A DNA stretch of 64,000 nucleotides from Methanofollis aquaemaris (GCF_017357525.1 NZ_CP036172.1:2082561-2146560); one strand, 5' to 3'; positions 49,767-58,093 are shown, counted from the first letter of the stretch. Numbers and translations are program-made. The notes: generated by a model from the letters alone, not told the origin.

Positions 49767-49841
49767 TAATTATACAGAACCACGGGATCCGTCCCGTTGA
49801 GGAATGTGGCGCGAAAGCGCCGAACCTTGAGGTGAATACGA
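49767..49841 (+). promoter_or_regulatory. Leader of the L15e gene with two tetraloop hairpins
   Basis: TAATTATA (49767-49774) is a possible TATA box; AATAATAA (49746-49753) is another. Two perfect hairpins follow. The first is ACGGGA-TCCG-TCCCGT (49782-49797) and the second is GGCGC-GAAA-GCGCC (49808-49821), the latter with a GNRA loop. TTGAGGTG ahead of the ATG is the ribosome binding site. If transcription starts at the upstream box, both hairpins are in the mRNA and could form a protein-binding leader. Confidence 0.45.
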
Positions 49842-50432
49842 ATGGCAAAGTCAATGTATTCCTACGTCCGTGAGGCGTGGAAGAACCCTGAAGCCAGCGA
49901 GGTCAAGGCCCTCCTCTGGGAGAGGATGCAGACCTGGCGGCGTGAGGGTGCTGTGGTCCGTCTGGACCACCCGACCCGTATCGACCGTGCACGCACCCTT
50001 GGCTACAAGGCCAAGCAGGGCGTCATCGTCGTTCGTGCCCGGATCCGCCGCGGCGGTCGGAGGAAGTCCAGATACATCCGCGGCCGCAGGACCGCGAGGA
50101 TGGGCATGCGCCGGATCACCGGCGGCAAGAGCATCCAGCGGATCGCTGAGGAGCGCGCCTCCCGGAAGTACCCGAACATGGAAGTCCTCAACTCGTACTG
50201 GGTTGGTCAGGACGGACGGTACAAGTGGTACGAGATCATCCTCGTCGATGGGAGTCACCCGTCGGTCAGGAACGATCCGTCGCTCGCCTGGGTGGCCAAC
50301 GCCAACCAGCGCGGCCGTGCCGAGCGCGGCAAGACGTCGGCAGGTCACAAGGGCCGGGGCATGCGTCGCAGGGGTAAGGGTACCGAGAAGACCCGCCCGA
50401 GCATCAGGTCCAACGCGAACCGCGGCAAGTAA
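49842..50432 (+). CDS. rpl15e: 50S ribosomal protein L15e
   Basis: A 196-residue large-subunit ribosomal protein found in archaea and eukaryotes. It starts [17 protein letters not shown] and has [20 protein letters not shown], the basic [20 protein letters not shown], and [20 protein letters not shown], ending in a very basic tail. Length and features are canonical. It heads the cluster rpl15e-rnp3-rnp2-psmA-SBDS-rpl37ae-rpoP-Brix-pcc1-pfdB. A T-rich tract follows its stop (50437-50447), so some transcripts may end there. Confidence 0.97.
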   Translation: MAKSMYSYVREAWKNPEASEVKALLWERMQTWRREGAVVRLDHPTRIDRARTLGYKAKQGVIVVRARIRRGGRRKSRYIRGRRTARMGMRRITGGKSIQRIAEERASRKYPNMEVLNSYWVGQDGRYKWYEIILVDGSHPSVRNDPSLAWVANANQRGRAERGKTSAGHKGRGMRRRGKGTEKTRPSIRSNANRGK

Positions 50433-50461
50433 CCCAATCTTTATTTTTTCGGAGTGCACCG

Positions 50462-51097
50462 ATGGCGTATGCCGATGCCTGCGTGCATCCTTATCCTTCA
50501 GGCGACACGACCGCCGCTCGCCTCGCCCTCGAGGCTCGTGCCTGTGGTTTTGACACCCTCGTCTCAACCGCCGGTGCAGGGGAGTTCTTCGGGGTGAAGG
50601 TGGTGAAGGGCGTCCTGATCAGGGGGCGGACCCCCCGGGACGTCGCACGGAGCGTACGCCGCGTCCCTGCTGACGCCCTGGTCCTTGTCGAAGGGGGGGA
50701 CGACGGATTCAACCGGGCGGTGCTCTCGACCGGCGGGGTCGATGTGATCCGCGGGATGCACCGGGCCCCGAGACGGGCCTTCGACTTTGTGGCTGCGAGG
50801 ACCGCGGCCGAACATGAGGTGGCCGTCGAGATCGACCTCGCCCCCATCGTCGCCTGGCGCGGCCGGGAGCGGCAGAAGGTGCTCGGGCGGTATGCCGACC
50901 TCCTTGGTCTCCAGCGGAAGTATGGCTTCTCATTCTGCATCGCCAGTAACGCCCATTCGGTCCTCGACCTCAGAAGCGTGCGGGAGACGGTGGGGCTCTG
51001 CTCCCTCTTCGGGATGGAGGAGGACGAGGTACGGGCTGCCCTCTCCACGGTGGAGGGGCTGCTCGATCGCCAGGGCCCGGTGAGGGTGGTGGCATGA
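50462..51097 (+). CDS. rnp3: Ribonuclease P protein component 3 (Rpp30)
   Basis: A 211-residue TIM-barrel subunit of archaeal RNase P, which matures tRNA 5' ends. Typical elements are YADACVHPYPSGDTTAARLA at the start, VKVVKGVLIRGRTPRD, NRAVLSTGGVDVIRGMH, EIDLAPIV, and FCIASNAHSVLDLRSVRETV. The stop overlaps the rnp2 start by four bases, and the two gene products form a known subunit pair in related archaea (Rpp30-Pop5). Confidence 0.93.
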   Translation: MAYADACVHPYPSGDTTAARLALEARACGFDTLVSTAGAGEFFGVKVVKGVLIRGRTPRDVARSVRRVPADALVLVEGGDDGFNRAVLSTGGVDVIRGMHRAPRRAFDFVAARTAAEHEVAVEIDLAPIVAWRGRERQKVLGRYADLLGLQRKYGFSFCIASNAHSVLDLRSVRETVGLCSLFGMEEDEVRAALSTVEGLLDRQGPVRVVA

Positions 51098-51576
51098 GGG
51101 CGAGACCCAAGGCCCTCCGTGCCAAACGGCGATACCTTCTGGTCAGGCTTCTCCCGCCATGGCGGGCGGTCGGGCAGAAGGCGCTGTACCTCGCGGTCAA
51201 CGAGGCGGTCACCTCTCTCTTCGGAGATGTCGGTGCCGCCGGGATCGAACCGGCGGTGGTCTACTCGGCAGGCGAGTACGCTGTCGTCCGCTGTCGACGG
51301 GGCTCAGAGGACGATCTGGTCGTCGCCTGTGCTACCGTCACGGCCGTCGGGGGGGAGCGGGTCTCCCTGCGGACGGTTGCGACCTCCGGGACCATTGCCG
51401 CGCTCAAGTGTCGACTGGAACGTGACTCGGGGCGCTTTGAACCCGAAGAAGCGCGCTATGGTGAAAATGGGGTGCCGGCGTTCAGATACGGACGGCATAA
51501 GGTTGATGTGTTACAGGAAGATATTAAAGGAGAGAGCATAGTCTTTTTGACAGATAGTGAGAGAGAGGAGATCTAA
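51094..51576 (+). CDS. rnp2: Ribonuclease P protein component 2 (Pop5)
   Basis: A 160-residue Pop5-type subunit of RNase P. It starts MRARPKALRAKRRYLLVRLL, with the conserved basic N terminus and LYLAVNEAVTSLFGDVGAA, then YAVVRCRRG and VSLRTVATSGTIAALKCRLE. The C-terminal extension of about 40 residues is longer than in some relatives. It overlaps rnp3 by four bases, and its TAA shares one base with the psmA ATG. Confidence 0.9.
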   Translation: MRARPKALRAKRRYLLVRLLPPWRAVGQKALYLAVNEAVTSLFGDVGAAGIEPAVVYSAGEYAVVRCRRGSEDDLVVACATVTAVGGERVSLRTVATSGTIAALKCRLERDSGRFEPEEARYGENGVPAFRYGRHKVDVLQEDIKGESIVFLTDSEREEI

Positions 51577-52319
51577 TGCAGCCACAATATCAGATGGGAT
51601 ATGACCGGGCCATCACGGTGTTCAGCCCGGACGGCCGGCTCTACCAGGTGGAGTACGCCCGTGAGGCGGTCAAGCGCGGGACCACCGCGGTGGGGATCAA
51701 GTGCAAGGACGGGGTGATCCTCCTCGTCGACAAGCGGGTGGCATCGCGCCTGCTCGAACCGGAATCGATCGAGAAGATCTACAAGATCGACGACCACATC
51801 GGTGTCGCGTCGTCGGGGCTTGTCGGGGACGCCCGGCTCCTGGTCGAGCGGTCGAGGGTCGAGGCTCAGATCAACCGGGTCACCTATGACGAGTCGATCG
51901 ATGTCGATACCCTGGCCAAGAAGATCTGCGACCACATGCAGGTCTACACCCAGTTCGGCGGGGCACGTCCGTACGGGACGGCCCTGCTCATCGCGGGGGT
52001 CTCAGAGGGCGAGTGTCGCCTCTTCGAGACCGATCCCTCGGGGACGCTCCTGGAGTACAAGGCCACCGGGATCGGGATCGGCCGTGCAGCGGTGATGAAG
52101 GTCTTCGAGGAAGAGTACGACCCCGAGATAGACGTCAAGCAGGGGGTGCACCTTGGACTCAAGGCCCTTCATGCCGCGACCGAAGGGAAGTTCGATGTCA
52201 GTACGGTCGAGATCGGGGTCATCGAGGTCGAGAACCCGGCTTTCCGCAAGATGGAACCAGAAGAAGTGAAGGCCTTCGTCGACGAGACTGAGTTTGAGAC
52301 GACGGCCGGCGAGGAGTGA
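51576..52319 (+). CDS. psmA: Proteasome subunit alpha
   Basis: A 247-residue alpha subunit of the archaeal 20S proteasome. The N-terminal gate and signature is YDRAITVFSPDGRLYQVEYA followed by REAVKRGTTAVGIK. Other landmarks are HIGVASSGLVGDARLLVERS and YTQFGGARPYGTALLIAG. The lysine of the ATPase-docking pocket lies in VKRGTT. Length is standard. It forms the outer rings of the particle; the beta subunit is not in this window. Confidence 0.97.
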   Translation: MQPQYQMGYDRAITVFSPDGRLYQVEYAREAVKRGTTAVGIKCKDGVILLVDKRVASRLLEPESIEKIYKIDDHIGVASSGLVGDARLLVERSRVEAQINRVTYDESIDVDTLAKKICDHMQVYTQFGGARPYGTALLIAGVSEGECRLFETDPSGTLLEYKATGIGIGRAAVMKVFEEEYDPEIDVKQGVHLGLKALHAATEGKFDVSTVEIGVIEVENPAFRKMEPEEVKAFVDETEFETTAGEE

Positions 52320-52326
52320 GTGACCG

Positions 52327-53031
52327 ATGATCCCGCTTGACCGGGCAGTGGTGGCACGTCTGGAGAGCCACGGCGAGCGGTTCGAGATCGGGGTCGACCC
52401 CGATCTTGCGCAGCAGGTACGGCAGGGTGCGGACGTCTCGATCGAGGACGTCGTCGCGGCCGAGACGATCTTTGAGAACTTTGCCCATGGGGACCGGGCC
52501 TCGGAAGAGACCCTGCAGAAGGTCTTCGAGACGACCGATTTCGAGCCGATCGCCCGGCGGATCCTCACGAAGGGTGAGATCCACCTCACCTCAGAACAGC
52601 GCAAGAAGATGATCGAGGAGCGGCGCCGGCAGGTGATCACTTACATCGCCCGCAACGCCGTCAACCCGCAGACCAAACTCCCGCACCCGCCGCAGCGGAT
52701 CGAGATGGCGATGGAGGAGGCACGGGTGAACATCGATCCCTTCAAGTCGGTGGAGGAGCAGGTGAAGGTGGCGATGAAGGCCCTGCGTCCGATCATCCCG
52801 ATCCGTTTCGAGGAGTTGCGGGTTGCGGTGCGGATCCCGGCCGACTATGCGCCCAAGGCCTATGGCGAGATGCAGGCCTCGGTGACGATCGAGCGGGAGG
52901 AGTGGCAGAACGACGGGTCCTGGATCTGCGTCTGCCGCATCCCGGCCGGGGTCCAGAACGATCTTTACACGCTGGTCAACCGTCTCTCCAGGGGCGACGG
53001 CGAGGTCAAGGTGCTTGAACAAGTATATTAA
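52327..53031 (+). CDS. sdo1: Ribosome assembly factor SBDS (Sdo1)
   Basis: A 234-residue SBDS protein that promotes release of aIF6 and maturation of the large subunit. The N-terminal FYSH domain is present with ARLESHGERFEIGVDPDLAQ and the loop IFENFAHGDRASEETLQKVF. The helical domain has QVITYIARNAVNPQTKLPHP and the C-terminal ferredoxin-like domain ends in VEQVKVAMKALRPIIPIRFE and VIPAGVQNDLY-type sequence. The start lies seven bases after psmA with GGAG upstream. Confidence 0.95.
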   Translation: MIPLDRAVVARLESHGERFEIGVDPDLAQQVRQGADVSIEDVVAAETIFENFAHGDRASEETLQKVFETTDFEPIARRILTKGEIHLTSEQRKKMIEERRRQVITYIARNAVNPQTKLPHPPQRIEMAMEEARVNIDPFKSVEEQVKVAMKALRPIIPIRFEELRVAVRIPADYAPKAYGEMQASVTIEREEWQNDGSWICVCRIPAGVQNDLYTLVNRLSRGDGEVKVLEQVY

Positions 53032-53074
53032 TCCAGAAGTGTAACCTAGTAAGACATAATCAGGGGTAACCAGA

Positions 53075-53365
53075 ATGGCGAGGCGTAAACAGAAGGCAAA
53101 AGGTAAAGTCACCGGAAGTGCCGGTAGATTCGGGCCGCGTTACGGCAGGTTCATCCGTAAAAGAGTGCTTCAGGTGGAGAAGGTCCAGAAGGCCACGCAC
53201 ACCTGTCCCCGCTGCGACCATGTCGCGGTGAAGCGGGTCGGCACCGGTATCTGGGAATGCCGCAAGTGCGGGTTCAAGTTCGCCGGTGGCGCCTATGCTC
53301 CGCAGACCCCGTCGCTGCGCGTGGCGCTCAGGACAATCGAGCGTGCCATTGAGTCGCAGGAGTAA
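53075..53365 (+). CDS. rpl37ae: 50S ribosomal protein L37Ae
   Basis: A 96-residue zinc-binding large-subunit protein. It has a basic N terminus ([20 protein letters not shown]) and [10 protein letters not shown]. The zinc ribbon has [11 protein letters not shown] and [20 protein letters not shown]-terminal helix follows. Length is normal. RpoP follows six bases later. Confidence 0.96.
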   Translation: MARRKQKAKGKVTGSAGRFGPRYGRFIRKRVLQVEKVQKATHTCPRCDHVAVKRVGTGIWECRKCGFKFAGGAYAPQTPSLRVALRTIERAIESQE

Positions 53366-53370
53366 ACGGC

Positions 53371-53523
53371 GTGGCTGGTTCATATAAGTGTGCGCGGTGC
53401 AAGCAGAAGGTGGAGATCGATATCGACTCCGAGGGGCGCAAGCAGATCCGCTGCCCCTACTGCGGGCACCGTATCCTCTTTAAGGAAAGAGGGGCCGGGA
53501 TCAAAGAGCTGAAGGCTCAATGA
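53371..53523 (+). CDS. rpoP: DNA-directed RNA polymerase subunit P
   Basis: A 50-residue Rpb12-like subunit starting with GTG. Zinc-binding cysteines are YKCARCKQK near residue 7 and [16 protein letters not shown] near 28, the diagnostic RpoP pattern. The start is fixed by the six-base gap from rpl37ae and the tight reading. The stop overlaps the next gene's start as ATGA. Confidence 0.93.
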   Translation: MAGSYKCARCKQKVEIDIDSEGRKQIRCPYCGHRILFKERGAGIKELKAQ

Positions 53524-53918
53524 CCGTCGTCACCACCTCAAGAAAGGCGGCGCACGACCTGCGGGCGCTTGCCCGGCACCTCGCTTTTGCGACGGGTGCC
53601 AGGTACATGCCCCGTGGGAAGACGGGATTTGCGGCCCTTGGCGATGAGCCGGTTATCGTTTTTTCGCGTGAGCACGGGAAGGTCCGGCTCCAGATCGTAG
53701 AAGAAGGGACGATCATTTTTGATGCATTGGTCGGGAAGGTGACACTCTCCGAGCGGGAGGGCCCCATCGTCCGGACGCTCCGCGTCTCAGACCAATCGGT
53801 TTATGATGTCCTGAAAAGATATTGTGAAGCAGAGCTGGTCGAGGCCGCAGAGCCGCTTGTCATCTATGACGGTCAGCAGAAGAAGCGTGTCGTTCTCGAG
53901 GTGGTGCCGGATGCATGA
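53520..53918 (+). CDS. Brix-domain ribosome biogenesis protein
   Basis: A 132-residue short archaeal member of the Imp4/Brix family that helps assemble ribosomal RNA. The N terminus reads [20 protein letters not shown], then [20 protein letters not shown], typical of the archaeal form. The C-terminal part is KRVVLEVV-like. It overlaps rpoP and pcc1, consistent with the conserved archaeal gene order. Confidence 0.85.
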   Translation: MTVVTTSRKAAHDLRALARHLAFATGARYMPRGKTGFAALGDEPVIVFSREHGKVRLQIVEEGTIIFDALVGKVTLSEREGPIVRTLRVSDQSVYDVLKRYCEAELVEAAEPLVIYDGQQKKRVVLEVVPDA

Positions 53919-54153
53919 GGCGGTCTTTTCTTTTGAAACGCCTGCCGCACCCTTCCTGTACCGGGCCCTCGCCCCTGAGGCAGGGGAGGTGGCAGGCTCG
54001 CGGTCCCGCGAGGCGGTCGCCCTCCCTGATCCAGAGACTCTGGTCCTCTCGGTGCAGGCCGAGGATGTCCACGCTCTGCGGGCGGCGCTGAACATGTGGC
54101 TCCGGTTGATCAATGTGGCAGATGAAGTTCAGGAGATGATCAGGCATGAGTAG
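53911..54153 (+). CDS. pcc1: KEOPS complex subunit Pcc1
   Basis: An 80-residue protein matching the small dimerising subunit of the KEOPS complex, which makes the t6A base of tRNA. It starts [20 protein letters not shown] and has the C-terminal helix VHALRAALNMWLRLINVADE. The ATG is chosen because it overlaps the Brix stop; the frame remains open upstream. It overlaps pfdB by eight bases. Confidence 0.85.
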   Translation: MHEAVFSFETPAAPFLYRALAPEAGEVAGSRSREAVALPDPETLVLSVQAEDVHALRAALNMWLRLINVADEVQEMIRHE

Positions 54154-54505
54154 TAATATTTCCCCGAAGGTGCAGCAGCAGCTTGCGATGCTCCAGCAGA
54201 TCCAGCAGCAGGTCCAGACGGTGGTCGGGCAGAAGACCCAGTACGAGATGGCGGTGAAGGAGACGAACCGTGCTGTCGAGGAACTCAAAGAGGTCGCGGA
54301 CGACGCCCCGGTCTTTGTGAACGTGGGTACCGTGATGATGCAGCAGGAGAAGGCGACGGTGCTCGCCTCGCTCACCGAGAAGGCCGAGACGCTTGAACTG
54401 CGGATCAAGTCGCTGGAGAAGCAGGAGAAGGCGCTCCAGATGAAGTTCGAGCAGCTCCAGGCCCAGGTCAAGCAGGCGATCGGCGGGCCGCAGCAGGCGG
54501 CATAA
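54146..54505 (+). CDS. pfdB: Prefoldin subunit beta
   Basis: A 119-residue chaperone subunit with two long coiled-coil helices (about 5-45 and 70-115) joined by a beta-hairpin region VFVNVGTVMMQQEKATVLAS. The N-terminal helix has PKVQQQLAMLQQIQQQVQTV. Length is as expected for PfdB, which joins PfdA to hand unfolded proteins to the thermosome. It ends the cluster; a T-run follows. Confidence 0.95.
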   Translation: MSSNISPKVQQQLAMLQQIQQQVQTVVGQKTQYEMAVKETNRAVEELKEVADDAPVFVNVGTVMMQQEKATVLASLTEKAETLELRIKSLEKQEKALQMKFEQLQAQVKQAIGGPQQAA

Positions 54506-54514
54506 GGTCGTCTC

Positions 54515-54521
54515 TTTTTTT
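54515..54521 (+). terminator. Oligo-T terminator after pfdB
   Basis: Seven T residues follow the pfdB stop by about ten bases, with further T-rich sequence just after. This is a plausible end of the long translation/proteostasis transcript. Confidence 0.5.
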
Positions 54522-54599
54522 GTTCGTTTTGGGTCTCTCCGTAGCCTGGGCATTGGAAATCCGTCCCCGATCCGGACCTCTCTTCCGCCGTTTTGAGGG

Positions 54600-55138
54600 G
54601 CGTACCGGGGGCCTATGGGCGTTTTATATTACCGTGGATCATATTGGTCTTCTGTGGGCTTTGTGAGGGCCGGTCTCTTTTCCGTATTGGAGAAAATATG
54701 GCTTTTCCGGTTAGATTTGAATAGTGGGCCGATATGGTCCCGGATTGAGGGGTTTGTACCTAAACGGGGGACGATATGGGCGTATCCTGGAGCGGGTCTG
54801 CCGCGGCGAGAGCCTGATCGCTCGCCTTCCTTCACGCCAGGGGGAGACCTCCCGGACCCCCCACGACGAGGATAGGTGGGGACGGGGATGGAGTGAGGTC
54901 TCCACCAGTTCATCTGTCATGAAAATAAGTGATCAAACGACGAGAAATTTTCTTCCAGTATGTTTTAGGCGTGCGTTCGCTTCAGGAACGATTCTAAAAA
55001 CTTGTTCAGGCACATCGTTGATCCATCCCGGACCGGATCCCTTCGAGCGACCCCCTGAAGAGAGATCCATCCAGAAGCCCTCTTTTGCACTCTCTATCCC
55101 AAAAAAAGATCAGGGGAGGTTCCCCCTCCCCCTTGTCT
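54600..55138. repeat. Dispersed GC-rich intergenic element, copy 8, with extra repeat
   Basis: Contains GGGGGAGACCTCCCGGAC with CCCCCCACGACGAGGATAGG (about 54840-54878), then GTATGTTTTAGGCGTGCG with CGCTTCAGGAACGATTC (about 54959-54995). A further block at about 54729-54780 with CCGATATGGTCCCGGATTG and GACGATATGGG resembles, in reverse, CAATATGCCCGATATGG at about 62565-62590. No gene. Confidence 0.6.
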
Positions 55139-56699
55139 TCACTCCCCTTTCTCGACCCGTCTGACCAGGTTGACGGCATTGATCATGGCGTCGACCGAGG
55201 CGGTGACAATGTCGTCTGAGGAGGCCGAGGCGTCGAAGATGTGGCCTGCCCGGTCCTCCACCGCAATGGTCACATGCCCGATGGCGTCGGTCCCGCCGGT
55301 GATCGCCTCGATGGAGAACTCCTTCAGGTGTACGGGTTCGGGCAGGCACCCGAGGATCGCCCGCATCGCAGCGTCCACCGGGCCGTTGCCGGTGCTGCAC
55401 GCCACTTTCTCGGTCCCGTCGACGACCAGGCGGATCGAGGCCGTCGGGAGGGCGTGGGTGCCGGTGAGCACCGAGATGTCGGAGAGCTGGACCGACGGGG
55501 TCACGGCGCCCATCCCCACCACCTCCTCGGCGATTGCATAGAGGTCGGCGTCGGTGACCCGGCGGCCGCGCCCTGAGAAGGCCTTGACCTTCTCCAGGAT
55601 CTGGTCGAGCTGGGCGTCGGTCGGGGTGAGGTGGACGTCGGCGAGCATCTGGCTGACGGCGTGCCGGCCGGCATGTTTGCCGAACTTGATCCGGCGCCGG
55701 TGCCCGACCATCTCGGGGGTCATCACCCCTGGCTCGAAGGTCTCAGGATGTTCGAGCACGCCGTGGGCATGGATCCCGCTCTCATGGGCGAAGGCGTTCT
55801 CGCCGACGACCGGCTGCAGGGATGGGACCGCGAAGTTGGCGTGGCGGGAGACGAGCCGCGAGGTCTCGACCAGCCGTGAGGTCTCGACGCCTGTGCCGAT
55901 CCCGTAGATCGCCTCCAGGGCCATCACCGTCTGGGCGAGGTCGGCGTTCCCGGCCCGCTCGCCCATCCCGTTCACGGTCACCTGGACCTGGGAGGCCCCG
56001 GCCTCCACCGCCGCCAGGGTGTTGGCGACGGCGAGGCCGAAGTCGTTGTGGCAGTGGACGTCGATCGGAGCCTTCACCTCTTTCACGACATGGGTGATCA
56101 ACTCCTTCATTGCCGAGGGGGTCATCACCCCCACGGTGTCGGGGATGTTCACCACCGTGGCCCCGGCCTCCACAGCCGTCCGGCAGGCCCTGACCAGGTC
56201 GTCCCAGTCGGTCCTGGTGGCGTCCATCGGCGAGAAGAGGACATGGTCCACATGCTCCCTGGCATAGCCGACGACCTCGGCGGTGGCCGCGAGCACCTCG
56301 TCCATGCTCATCCGCACAGTGTGCTCACGCTGGACCTTCGAGGTCGGGATGAAAAGGTGGATCATATCGACATCGCAGTCGAGACAGGCGTCGACATCGT
56401 CTCTGCGCATCCGTGCGAGCCCGCAGATCTCCGCACCGGTCCCCGCGGCGACGATGGCCCTGACGGCCTCCCGTTCCTCTGCCGAGGATGCCGGGAACCC
56501 GGCCTCGATGATCTTCACCCCGATCCCGGCGAGCTGCCCGGCGATCTCGACCTTCTGCTCGGTGGTGAAGGATACGCCTGGCGTTTGTTCGCCGTCTCTC
56601 AGCGTGGTGTCGAAAAGAGCGATTGATTTACGCGCGTTTCCAGGGGCAAAGAAAACGATACCCCCTTGTTGTTGGTGTGCCTGCGTTGTTGCGAGACAT
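55139..56699 (-). CDS. leuA: 2-isopropylmalate/(R)-citramalate synthase family, with apparent N-terminal frameshift
   Basis: The main frame (459 residues from a GTG at 56518) has the DRE-TIM barrel motifs HLFIPTSKVQ, PIDVHCHNDFGLAVANT, NGMGERAGNADL and HESGIHAHGVL, plus a C-terminal LeuA regulatory domain. It would lack the catalytic first strand. That strand is present upstream in the same frame as ALFDTTLRDGEQTPGVSF (about 56563-56616), but no start codon exists for it. A well-placed ATG at 56697-56699, about 25 bases after TATATATA, is in another frame and stops after 23 codons. A one-base shift at the G5 run (56661-56665) would join the two. This is either a real mutation, a sequence error or programmed shifting. 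The first reaction of leucine or isoleucine synthesis is the likely role. Confidence 0.75.
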
Positions 56700-56720
56700 A
56701 CACAGAAAGAGACGTATCGG

Positions 56721-56728
56721 TATATATA
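56721..56728 (-). promoter_or_regulatory. TATA box of the LeuA/CimA-type gene
   Basis: TATATATA on both strands lies about 22-30 bases upstream of the ATG at 56699 on the minus strand. This spacing predicts a leaderless mRNA beginning at that ATG. Confidence 0.6.
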
Positions 56729-56801
56729 GGTGCGCCCTCAAGCATCGCACGCCGCCGATACCTTTAATAACAAGACTGACCCACCTATGTAGCACAACAA
56801 A

Positions 56802-56906
56802 CCCGCCTTAACTCAGACTGGTAGAGTGCGCGGCTGTAGTTTGGTTCACTGTTCAAGTGACCGCGCGGCTACCGCGATGTCCCCGGTTCGAATCCGGGAG
56901 GCGGGA
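56802..56906 (+). tRNA. tRNA-Tyr (anticodon GTA) with intron
   Basis: The acceptor CCCGCCT/AGGCGGG has the C1-G72 pair typical of archaeal tRNA-Tyr. The anticodon stem CGCGG/CCGCG encloses CTGTAG plus A once an intron of about 31 bases (56840-56870) is removed at the canonical 37/38 position. The intron carries a small hairpin GGTTCAC/GTGACC. The T arm is CCCGG-TTCGAAT-CCGGG. Confidence 0.92.
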
Positions 56907-56917
56907 TCTTGCTGTAT

Positions 56918-56990
56918 GCCCAGGTAGTGTAGCGGCCTATCATGGTGCCCTGTCACGGCACCGACACGGATTCGAATTCCGTCCTGGGCG
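56918..56990 (+). tRNA. tRNA-Asp (anticodon GTC)
   Basis: Acceptor GCCCAGG/CCTGGGC, anticodon stem GTGCC/GGCAC with loop CTGTCAC (anticodon GTC), T arm ACGGA-TTCGAAT-TCCGT and discriminator G. It lies 11 bases after tRNA-Tyr and is probably read with it. Confidence 0.95.
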
Positions 56991-57107
56991 TTTACCTTCT
57001 TTTGTGATCTTGATTCTTCTCAGTCCTGGGTGCCGTTCGGAAAGAAATGTCTAAGTGGCGGGTGTGAGAGCATATTGCCTGACCGCATCGCGTAGGAGAT
57101 GATAGAG

Positions 57108-57317
57108 ATGGCCGTCCCCACGATTGAATGAGGGTTGTACCTGGAGGGCGAGGACGCCCGCCGCTTCGAGGATTACATGGCTAACCCCGAGAAATATAGC
57201 ACTCCAGAAGGAAGGGAGATGAAGAAATGGGCCGAGGCCCATGCTGACGAAGTATTCGATTCTGTTTTTGTGTGCCTGCTAGTATGGATGCCTCTCCATC
57301 GAATGGCTCGCCCTTGA
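57108..57317 (+). pseudogene. Nonsense-mutated small antitoxin-like gene
   Basis: The frame reads MAVPTIE, then a TGA, then continues as GLYLEGEDARRFEDYMANPE and KYSTPEGREMKKWAEAHADE. The second part has the look of short archaeal antitoxin-like proteins that begin MAVPTIEGLYLEGEDARRF-style. The TGA splits a normal N terminus from its body, and the last 20 residues (hydrophobic) look frameshifted. AGGAGAT lies upstream. Family assignment is by memory of similar small genes, not by search. Confidence 0.5.
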
Positions 57318-57370
57318 TTGCCGATTCCCTGACATCAATTCAACCTCTGTCCGGGGCGGCGGTGCGGGAT

Positions 57371-57380
57371 CTATATATAT
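57371..57380 (+). promoter_or_regulatory. TATA box of the MNT gene
   Basis: CTATATATAT ends about 28 bases before the GTG start of the MNT gene, the right distance for a leaderless archaeal transcript. No ribosome binding site precedes the GTG. Confidence 0.6.
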
Positions 57381-57408
57381 CGCCATCTCCCAGATCCTCT
57401 CGATAAGA

Positions 57409-57717
57409 GTGAGACCTCACCTCCAGACCGACGACTTCAGGCGATTGCAGGAGCGATCGGCCTGGATCAGGGAACATTTTGGCGTGAAGCGGATCGGCAT
57501 CTTCGGGTCTGTTGCCAGGGGAGAAGAGACGCCGACGAGCGATATCGATATCCTTGTGGACTTTGCAGAAGGGGGGGCCACGTTCCAGAATTTCATGGCC
57601 CTCATCCGGTACCTCGAAGCCCTCTTCGGCCGGAGGGTGGACCTGGTCACCACCCGCGGGATCGACCCCTATCTCCGCCCGTACATTGAGGATGAGGTGA
57701 TCTGGTGTGAAGCGTGA
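57409..57717 (+). CDS. mntA: MNT-type nucleotidyltransferase (antitoxin MntA)
   Basis: A 102-residue minimal nucleotidyltransferase. The catalytic GSVARGEETPTSDIDILVDF is at residues 33-52, with the GSxxRGxxxxxSDxDxxV pattern intact, and a third acidic residue lies in RRVDLVTT. In MNT/HEPN pairs this enzyme AMPylates and silences the HEPN RNase. The start is GTG, supported by the TATA box spacing. It overlaps the downstream HEPN gene by 11 bases. That toxin gene is frameshifted, so the antitoxin may now be alone. Confidence 0.88.
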   Translation: MRPHLQTDDFRRLQERSAWIREHFGVKRIGIFGSVARGEETPTSDIDILVDFAEGGATFQNFMALIRYLEALFGRRVDLVTTRGIDPYLRPYIEDEVIWCEA

Positions 57718-58065
57718 AGGGGTGTATCTTCACCATATTCTGGACGAGATGGTCTTTCTGGAGGAGCAGTGCAGCGCCATCACCTACGACGACCTTGTCC
57801 ATGACGAGGTGCTGAAACGATCGGTTCTCCGGAGCATCGAGGTGATCGGTGAGGCGACAAAGCACCTCCCTCCTTCTTCAGGGAGGCTCATCCCGGGGTT
57901 CCATGGAGGGGGATGGCCGGGATGCGGGACCGTCTCATCCATGCCTATTTCAGCGTGGACTGGGAGATCGTCTGGGATGTGCTGACGCATGAGATCCCGG
58001 CACAAAAACTTCTTATCGGTGGTTTGCTCGAACGATGTGATGAAGAAGAGAGCAAGCGCGAGTGA
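57707..58065 (+). pseudogene. HEPN toxin gene (DUF86 type) broken by a frameshift
   Basis: The first frame gives MKREGVYLHHILDEMVFLEE and SVLRSIEVIGEATKHLP, a normal DUF86/HEPN start. It then turns into unnatural sequence after about residue 56. Inserting one base in CCTTCTTCAGG (57871-57882) restores FREAHPGVPWRGMAGMRDRL and IHAYFSVDWEIVWDVLTHEI through to the stop at 58063. That includes the catalytic RxxxxH motif (RDRLIH). A one-base deletion therefore separates the toxin from its active site. Confidence 0.75.
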
Positions 58066-58067
58066 AA

Positions 58068-58093
58068 GAGATATCCAACTGCCTGGATATCTC
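58068..58093. terminator. Perfect hairpin after the HEPN gene
   Basis: GAGATATCCA and TGGATATCTC form a perfect 10-bp stem with loop ACTGCC, three bases after the HEPN stop codon. A transcription end or RNA processing site is plausible; no T-run follows. Confidence 0.4.

Noticed and set aside
49767-49841. Known riboswitch in the L15e leader
   Set aside because: The two short hairpins match no aptamer core I know; a ribosomal-protein leader is the more economical reading.
57129-57131. Recoded TGA (selenocysteine or readthrough) in the small antitoxin-like gene
   Set aside because: There is no selenocysteine insertion structure visible and the downstream end also looks frameshifted; simple gene decay explains both.
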